Positions 23,262 through 28,449 of a stretch of 28,449 nt of DNA are shown piece by piece. Below the pieces are notes generated by a model. It was given only the letters and a program-made list of their open reading frames with translations, did not search any database and was not told the origin of the DNA. The position numbers and the translations under genes are program-made. The stretch comes from Planctomycetota bacterium (lineage in GTDB: Bacteria > Planctomycetota > UBA8108 > UBA1146). The DNA lies in NCBI GenBank assembly GCA_002691835.1, contig NZJA01000005.1, positions 1 through 28,449 on the forward strand. The letters are read 5' to 3'. Positions within the stretch are counted from its first letter, which is position 1; each line of letters begins with the position of its first letter.

Positions 23262-24209
23262 TTGCTGGCCTATACGCTGAGACGACTGCTTCAGGCAATC
23301 CCTGTGATTTTACTGGTCACCCTGATTGTCTTTTTGCTCAACGCGGCAATTCCTGGTGACCCAGGAAGAATCCGTTTGGGGCAGCGTGCCGATCCAGCTG
23401 CAGTGGACGCCTATAATGAAACCAGAGGCTACAACGATCCCCTGATTATTCAGTACGGGAAATACTTGTGGAGGCTATTTACCCGTTTTGATCTGGGTCA
23501 ATCCGATGTCAAGGCGGGGAAAAGTGTGAACGAAATCCTCGAAGATGCTTTTTTCGTCACCCTTCGACTCGCGTTACTTTCCATCATGGTGGCCTTGTTG
23601 ATCGGAATCGGTGCAGGCGTCATGTCGGCGGTCAAGAGTCGTACGGTTTTGGATTACGTTTCAATGCTCATCGCGATCATCGGTGTTTCGATGCCGGTGT
23701 TTTGGTTGGGAATATTGATGATTATCTACGTGGCACCTGCTTTAGGGTTGCCGCGAACCGGTTTCGACGACACTTCGCTGATGTCCGAATTGCGTTCTTT
23801 GGCGATGCCTTCCTTTGCATTAGGGCTCCTGTCTTCTGCGACCATTGCGCGACTGAGCCGCTCTGCAATGTTGGATGTGATGACTCAGGATTATATTCGG
23901 ACGGCGCGCTCCAAGGGTGTCGGTGAAGCTTCTGTCATTCTGAAGCATGCCATGCGCAATGCGGCAATTCCGATTGTGACAGTGGTGGGAAACTCATTCG
24001 GGTATCTTCTCGTGGGAGCCGTTTTGACAGAAACCGTTTTTGCTCTTCCTGGTCTGGGTCGTGAAGTAGTCGAGGCCATCAAGCAACGAGATCGTGAGTT
24101 GATCACCGGCGGAATTCTTTTGATGTCTTTCGTTTTCATTGGAGTGAATTTGCTGGTGGATCTTTCGTACGCGTGGTTTGACCCGAGGATTCGTGATGAC
24201 CGCAACTAG
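23262..24209 (+). CDS. Peptide-type ABC transporter permease, OppB/DppB family (system B)
   Basis: A 315-residue inner-membrane permease of normal family length. It starts with TTG at 23262 (AGGGGA four bases upstream; no ATG available), giving the typical LAYTLRRLLQAIPVI N-terminus. RIRLGQRADPAAVDAYNETRGYNDPLIIQYGKYL is the expected first extracytoplasmic loop. QDYIRTARSKGVGEASVILKHAMRNAAIP is the EAA loop that meets the ATPase. It ends in WFDPRIRDDRN. The stop lies 14 bases inside the OppC gene, so the pair is likely coupled. Confidence 0.94.
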   Translation: MLAYTLRRLLQAIPVILLVTLIVFLLNAAIPGDPGRIRLGQRADPAAVDAYNETRGYNDPLIIQYGKYLWRLFTRFDLGQSDVKAGKSVNEILEDAFFVTLRLALLSIMVALLIGIGAGVMSAVKSRTVLDYVSMLIAIIGVSMPVFWLGILMIIYVAPALGLPRTGFDDTSLMSELRSLAMPSFALGLLSSATIARLSRSAMLDVMTQDYIRTARSKGVGEASVILKHAMRNAAIPIVTVVGNSFGYLLVGAVLTETVFALPGLGREVVEAIKQRDRELITGGILLMSFVFIGVNLLVDLSYAWFDPRIRDDRN

Positions 24210-25092
24210 TATTGGCAAATCCCCAACTCAGATGGCCTTCAAGCGCCTGCGTAAAAACCTCCTGGCAATGTTCGGGGCTTCCGTGGTGCTGGTCGTGATA
24301 TTTTTGGCCTGTTTTCCTTCATGGGTCGTTCCTCAGCATGCGGATGGTTCGGGTCCTTACACTGCTGCAGAGCAATTTCGTACTGCGGATGAGTGGCAGA
24401 AGCCTCCGGGGATACCCGGCCACCCTCTCGGGACCGACGAACTGGGACGTGATGTTCTGACTCGGCTTGTTTACGGAGCAGGAATTTCTCTGCGAGTGGG
24501 GCTTGTTGGAACAGCCGTAGCGGTCTTGATTGGGTTGTTCCTGGGAAGCCTTGCAGGTTTTCGTGGTGGACGAGTCGACATGTTGATCAGTCGATTAACG
24601 GATACGTTTTTCGCGTTTCCCAGTCTTCTGCTGACCATTGGTATTCTCGCTGTTTTCGAAAAACCCAATGAGTTGGTCATCTTTGCGGCCTTGGGGCTCG
24701 TGGGCTGGCCGGGCGTTGCTCGTATTGTACGCGGTCAGGTGATCTCTCTGAGAAGCAGTGAATTTGTCCTCGGTGCCAGAGCGTTGGGGCAGACTGATAC
24801 AAAGATTCTTCTCAGTCATTTGTTGCCGAATTGCATGGGGCCCGTCGTCGTCGTGTCGACCCTGATGATTGCCGGAAATATCTTGGCAGAAGCGGGGCTT
24901 TCATTCCTGGGAATCGGCCTTCCGCCTCCAAATCCTTCTTGGGGAAGAATGTTGGTCGACTCGAAAGAGTACTGGGTGGACATGCCGTGGATGGGCATCT
25001 TCCCCGGAGTGGCCATCATGTTCACCGTTCTCGGTTTTAATCTTTTGGGTGATGGTCTGCGGGATGCCTTCGATCCCAAGATGAAGGACTGA
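24196..25092 (+). CDS. Peptide-type ABC transporter permease, OppC/DppC family (system B)
   Basis: A 298-residue inner-membrane permease of normal length. The ATG at 24196 has GAGG about seven bases upstream and overlaps the OppB gene by 14 bp; a TTG at 24178 is a weaker alternative. After the first helix comes HPLGTDELGRDVLTRLVYGAG, the OppC signature. The EAA region reads RIVRGQVISLRSSEFVLGARALGQ and the end GDGLRDAFDPKMKD. No ATPase gene follows; the convergent system C OppC gene ends four bases downstream. Confidence 0.94.
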   Translation: MTATSIGKSPTQMAFKRLRKNLLAMFGASVVLVVIFLACFPSWVVPQHADGSGPYTAAEQFRTADEWQKPPGIPGHPLGTDELGRDVLTRLVYGAGISLRVGLVGTAVAVLIGLFLGSLAGFRGGRVDMLISRLTDTFFAFPSLLLTIGILAVFEKPNELVIFAALGLVGWPGVARIVRGQVISLRSSEFVLGARALGQTDTKILLSHLLPNCMGPVVVVSTLMIAGNILAEAGLSFLGIGLPPPNPSWGRMLVDSKEYWVDMPWMGIFPGVAIMFTVLGFNLLGDGLRDAFDPKMKD

Positions 25093-25096
25093 CCCT

Positions 25097-25966
25097 TCAG
25101 CGTTGCTTCGGGTCGAGTATCTTGCGCAGCTGATCTCCCAGGAGATTCAGCGCCAGCAGGGTCAAAGCCAACGTGACCGACGGATACAGGATTAGCCACC
25201 ACGCGGTTTGCACCGGATTCAGGACCTCAAAGGCATCCCGGGCGAGAGTTCCCCAGGAAACCGCGGGTGACTGGACGCCCAATCCGAGGAAAGACAAAAA
25301 CGCTTCAAAGAGAAGGACTCTGGGAACGATCAGGGTGACGGTCACGATGATGGTCGGCATCAGGTTGGGAAGAACCTCACGCCAGAGGATCCGCTTTTGC
25401 GGTACTCCGAGTGCCGTTGCGGCCAAAGCCCACTCCCGGTGTCGGAGGACACGGGTTTCTCCGCGGACGATCCTCGCCATGGGAGTCCAGTAGACCGCTC
25501 CGAGAATCACAAAGAAAACTCCCAACCCGCCTCCGGATGCTTCCAGCGCGGAGCCTCGCAAAACACTGGCGAGCAGAATCACCAAGAAGACGAGTGGGAT
25601 CGAATCGACGAGATCCACAAAGCGCATCAGCCAATGATCCCTGCGATCACTGCCTCCTCCGGAGATCAATCCATAACCGACACCCAGGATCAGCGCTGTG
25701 AGTGCACCGGCAATTCCGCAGGCGATGGAGACGCGTGTTCCCCTGAGGATTCTGCTGAAGAGGTCCCGTCCTAATGCATCGGTTCCAAACCAGTGTTCCT
25801 GAGAGGGGGATTGGAGAGCGACAGTGGAATCGGTTTCATGGGAAAGTTCCAGAGGCAAAAGGGGAAGAAAGAGAGCCGTCAAGGCGACGATCGCCAGCCA
25901 TAGAATGGCGACGAAAGTAAACGGGTCCTTGAACAAGGTCGGGAGTTTGGTGTTGAGAGGTTTCAT
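25097..25966 (-). CDS. Peptide-type ABC transporter permease, OppC/DppC family (system C)
   Basis: A 289-residue inner-membrane permease. The ATG at 25966 shares ATGA with the OppB stop, which decides the start over an in-frame site at 25996. The N-terminal helix is VAILWLAIVALTALFLPLL, then HWFGTDALGRDLFSRILRGTRVS, the family signature. RIVRGETRVLRHREWALAATALGV is the EAA loop, and the end is GDQLRKILDPKQR. It closes the operon of system C in this window; no ATPase gene lies downstream. Confidence 0.93.
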   Translation of the reverse strand: MKPLNTKLPTLFKDPFTFVAILWLAIVALTALFLPLLPLELSHETDSTVALQSPSQEHWFGTDALGRDLFSRILRGTRVSIACGIAGALTALILGVGYGLISGGGSDRRDHWLMRFVDLVDSIPLVFLVILLASVLRGSALEASGGGLGVFFVILGAVYWTPMARIVRGETRVLRHREWALAATALGVPQKRILWREVLPNLMPTIIVTVTLIVPRVLLFEAFLSFLGLGVQSPAVSWGTLARDAFEVLNPVQTAWWLILYPSVTLALTLLALNLLGDQLRKILDPKQR

Positions 25967-26883
25967 TCCCCGACCCTCGCCCTCGGATCGAGCCATCCCA
26001 TCAACAGGTCCCCGAGCAAGGTCAGGATCTGCAAGAGAATGGTGTAAAGGAGCACCGCACCGAGGACGAGTGGATAGTCCCTGTTCATCGCCCCCTGAAT
26101 GAAGTGCATGCCAATCCCGGGGATGGCAAAGATCTGTTCGATCACCAGAGATCCGGTCAGCATCGCTGCGGCGGTGGGACCCAGGGTCGAAGTCACCGGA
26201 ATGGAAGCGGGTCGCAGGCAGTGAAAAAGGAGAGTTCCCACCACACCTCGTCCCTTGGATCGGGCGGTTCTGGCGTAGTCCTCCTGAGAGGCCTCAATCA
26301 AACCACTTCGCAAGAGTCGTGCAATCTGTGCCGCAGGCGCAAGAGCGAGGCAAATGATGGGCAAAACAGCGGAAGATGCCTGAGTCCAGCCGGCAGGGGG
26401 GAGCCATGGCAACTGGAATGCGAAGAGCAGGATCAGCAATCCTGCGATCACGTAAAGTGGCAGGGATATCCCCATGGAAGCGAAGAGGGTGATCACCCTG
26501 TCGGGCCAGCGATCCTGTTGCCATGCTGCGATGACGCCGAGAATGGTTCCCAGAAGGATTCCCAAAAGCAGTGCGAGTGTTCCCAGCAAGAAGGATGCCG
26601 GGATTCCCGCTGCAAGAATGGTCGCGACATCGTGATCCGGCTGTCGAAGGGAAGGGCCCGGATTCAGGGTCAGCCATGACCAACCCTGGTTGAGGTATTG
26701 TTGCCAAAGTGGGGCATCCAATAGGTACTGGGCTTCGATCGCTGCCTTGACCGCTTCAGGGGGATCTCTTTCAGCATCAAAAGGGCCGCCGGGTGCGGAT
26801 CGGATCACGAGGAAACTGAGGGTGAAGACGGCCCAAACCGTGATGACGGATGCGACACTGCGGCGCAGGATCAACTGAATCAT
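25963..26883 (-). CDS. Peptide-type ABC transporter permease, OppB/DppB family (system C)
   Basis: A 306-residue inner-membrane permease. The ATG at 26883 shares ATGA with the binding-protein stop, which decides the start over a GTG at 26895. The N-terminus MIQLILRRSVASVITVWAVFTLSFLVIRSAPGG is typical of OppB. The EAA loop reads QEDYARTARSKGRGVVGTLLFHCLRPA, with Cys-Leu replacing the usual Ala-x-Arg-Asn pattern, a mild divergence. The end WLDPRARVGE is family-like. Translational coupling on both sides indicates one operon with the flanking genes. Confidence 0.93.
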   Translation of the reverse strand: MIQLILRRSVASVITVWAVFTLSFLVIRSAPGGPFDAERDPPEAVKAAIEAQYLLDAPLWQQYLNQGWSWLTLNPGPSLRQPDHDVATILAAGIPASFLLGTLALLLGILLGTILGVIAAWQQDRWPDRVITLFASMGISLPLYVIAGLLILLFAFQLPWLPPAGWTQASSAVLPIICLALAPAAQIARLLRSGLIEASQEDYARTARSKGRGVVGTLLFHCLRPASIPVTSTLGPTAAAMLTGSLVIEQIFAIPGIGMHFIQGAMNRDYPLVLGAVLLYTILLQILTLLGDLLMGWLDPRARVGE

Positions 26884-28449
26884 GGTGTGGTCCACTTCAG
26901 GGCACGCAGATCATGTTGATCGAGGGGGTTTGCGTAAAAACCCTTTAGCCCCGGAGCGACCAGATTGCTGGATGTGGTCGACCACAGGGGTAGTACCGGG
27001 CCACGTTCGAGAAGGATCCGTTCAGCCTCACGCCAGTACCACATTCGCACACCTGTGCTTGCCGCGCTGCGAGCCTTTTCTACCATCCGGTCATATTCCT
27101 CATCACTCCAGCCGGTTCGATTGTTGGTGGCGGTAGAAGTAAAGAGTTCCAGAAAGGTGGCGGGATCAGGAAAATCTGCAATCCAGCTGCTGCGACTGAC
27201 GTCATAGTCCAAGGAACGTTGAACTTGCAGGAATGACCGCCACTCCATGGAGCGGATCCGGGTTTCGATTCCCAATTCCCGGGACCATGAAGACTGTAAC
27301 CATTCCGCAACGAGTGCATGGGTCGAGCCACTGGAGTGAAGGATTTCAAAGTCGGGGATCGTTCTTCCGGTCTGTGCCCCCGGCACTTTCCATCCCGCCT
27401 CTTGCAAGAGTTTGCGGGCCTGATCCGGATCGTAACCCAGCGTTGCCCACTGGTTCACCGTGAGGTCGACGGTTGGGACAGGGCTGTGAACTGTCGCAGC
27501 CATCCCTGAATAACCGGGGAGTGCAGAATCCGGTGCAAGGTTGCCTCCCTCCGCATGAGCAGCAAGGGCCGGTTCTGGCCACGGGACAAAGCTCCACGCC
27601 GGTTGGAGATTTCCAGCGAGTACTTCATGGCATAATGCCTGTCGATCCAGTGTCAGGGACAATGCCTTGCGTATGGTGGCATCATCGAGAGGAGGTTTCT
27701 GGAAGTTGAGTCGATAGAAAGAGATCCCCAGATAGGGGTCAGTCCTCAGTGCTTCTTTCCAGAACGCATCCTTCTCCAGAAAGGGCATCAACAGGGGCGG
27801 AACACCCACCGCCCAATCGATGGATCCGTGGGCGAAAAGATTGACGAGAGTGTTTCCTGATTCGATGGCGAGAAAATCGATGGTTTCCATGTGGACTCTG
27901 GAAGGACCCTGATACGTCGGCGATTTGACCAGTCGAATCCGATCTCGCAGGTCCCAGCGATCCAACTCCCATGGGCCATTGGTGGGGACCCCCAGTGCAT
28001 TTCCATCTCTTCCCAGTGGATGCACCGGCTGCAGGGGAGTCTGGGCACAGAGAAAGGGGAGCCAAGGGAGTGGTCGGTCCAGTTCAACGACCAGAGTCCA
28101 TCGGTCGGGAGTTCGGATTCCGACCTGTTCGCTGGATCCGTCACCGTTACGCCATTCCCGGGCACCGGTGACTGCCTCCAGGAGGTCTCCGTAGGGAGCT
28201 CCCCGGATCGGGTCGATGAGATCGAGCCAGGAGCGACGAAAATCAGTCGCATCGAGAGGATCGCCGTTGGACCAGAGGAGTCCCTTTTGAATCCTGAAGG
28301 TCCAGGTTTTGGCATCTTCGGAGACTTGCCAGGAGTGCGCACAGCCCGGGATCGGATCGAGTGATTGGGGGTCGAGAAGCAAGAGCCCCTCGTGAAGGGC
28401 CCGAATTACTCGACCTTCAGGGATCCCGCTCGCCCTGTGCGGATGAAGC
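26880..28449 (-). CDS. Family 5 extracellular solute-binding protein (system C, partial, N-terminus outside window)
   Basis: The reverse strand is open from the stop at 26880 to the right edge, about 523 codons. The frame continues upstream of an internal TTG at 28382 with SGIPEGRVIRALHEGLLLLD, a normal SBP_bac_5 N-terminal region, so the real start and signal peptide lie beyond the window. Further hallmarks are AHSWQVSEDAKTWTFRIQKGLLWSNGDPL, NGPWELDRW, TIRKALSLTLDRQALCHEVL and SWIADFPDPATFLELF. The overall style is OppA-like. It is the first visible gene of system C; the stop overlaps the OppB start by ATGA. An ATPase upstream in the unseen part remains possible. Confidence 0.92.
   Translation of the reverse strand, partial: LHPHRASGIPEGRVIRALHEGLLLLDPQSLDPIPGCAHSWQVSEDAKTWTFRIQKGLLWSNGDPLDATDFRRSWLDLIDPIRGAPYGDLLEAVTGAREWRNGDGSSEQVGIRTPDRWTLVVELDRPLPWLPFLCAQTPLQPVHPLGRDGNALGVPTNGPWELDRWDLRDRIRLVKSPTYQGPSRVHMETIDFLAIESGNTLVNLFAHGSIDWAVGVPPLLMPFLEKDAFWKEALRTDPYLGISFYRLNFQKPPLDDATIRKALSLTLDRQALCHEVLAGNLQPAWSFVPWPEPALAAHAEGGNLAPDSALPGYSGMAATVHSPVPTVDLTVNQWATLGYDPDQARKLLQEAGWKVPGAQTGRTIPDFEILHSSGSTHALVAEWLQSSWSRELGIETRIRSMEWRSFLQVQRSLDYDVSRSSWIADFPDPATFLELFTSTATNNRTGWSDEEYDRMVEKARSAASTGVRMWYWREAERILLERGPVLPLWSTTSSNLVAPGLKGFYANPLDQHDLRALKWTTP

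Noticed and set aside
26104..26679. Plus-strand open frame of 191 codons, rich in Gln/Ser/Gly
   Set aside because: Antisense to the system C OppB gene, which has clear permease motifs and coupled overlaps.
1..28449. CRISPR arrays, tRNA or rRNA genes, insertion sequences, prophage
   Set aside because: No regularly spaced repeats, cloverleaf-like sequences, transposase motifs or terminal repeats were seen in the intergenic regions.

Overview
This 28.4 kb window looks like chromosomal DNA of a planctomycete (Planctomycetota). That is inferred from a dockerin-repeat secreted protein of the style common in that phylum, a double-length UvrA of the tandem type also known from Chlamydia, small SBP-permease transport operons, and frequent TTG start codons. 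I saw no rRNA, tRNA, CRISPR array, insertion sequence or phage gene. Genes are tightly packed, with many start/stop overlaps.

Left block (1-3052, all minus strand): a MetF-like TIM-barrel gene cut by the window edge, a Mn-type superoxide dismutase, a 450 bp spacer with a possible sod promoter and a stem-loop, and an exported protein with two cohesin-like modules and a C-terminal dockerin.

Housekeeping operon (3619-12290, plus): polyprenyl diphosphate synthase, D-Ala-D-Ala ligase, inositol-monophosphatase-family enzyme and a tandem UvrA of 1905 residues. Every junction overlaps, so the genes are probably translationally coupled. Prenyl synthase and Ddl both fit cell-envelope synthesis; UvrA acts in nucleotide excision repair. 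A small HEAT-like lipoprotein converges on the end of uvrA.

Metabolic operon (12823-16749, plus): FAD-dependent amine/amino-acid oxidoreductase, class IV PLP aminotransferase and acetyl/acetoacetyl-CoA-synthetase-like ligase. All three start with TTG. The pathway is unassigned.

Transport block (16751-28449): three consecutive SBP-OppB-OppC gene sets (minus, plus, minus) for peptides or similar solutes. Each holds a family 5 binding protein and two permeases, and none has an ATPase gene in the window. The first set has unusually large extracytoplasmic loops in both permeases. The first two sets diverge from a 307 bp region carrying two TTCCGGAA palindromes exactly 22 bp apart. The third binding protein runs off the right edge.

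All functions are assigned by reading motifs by eye; no database search was run.
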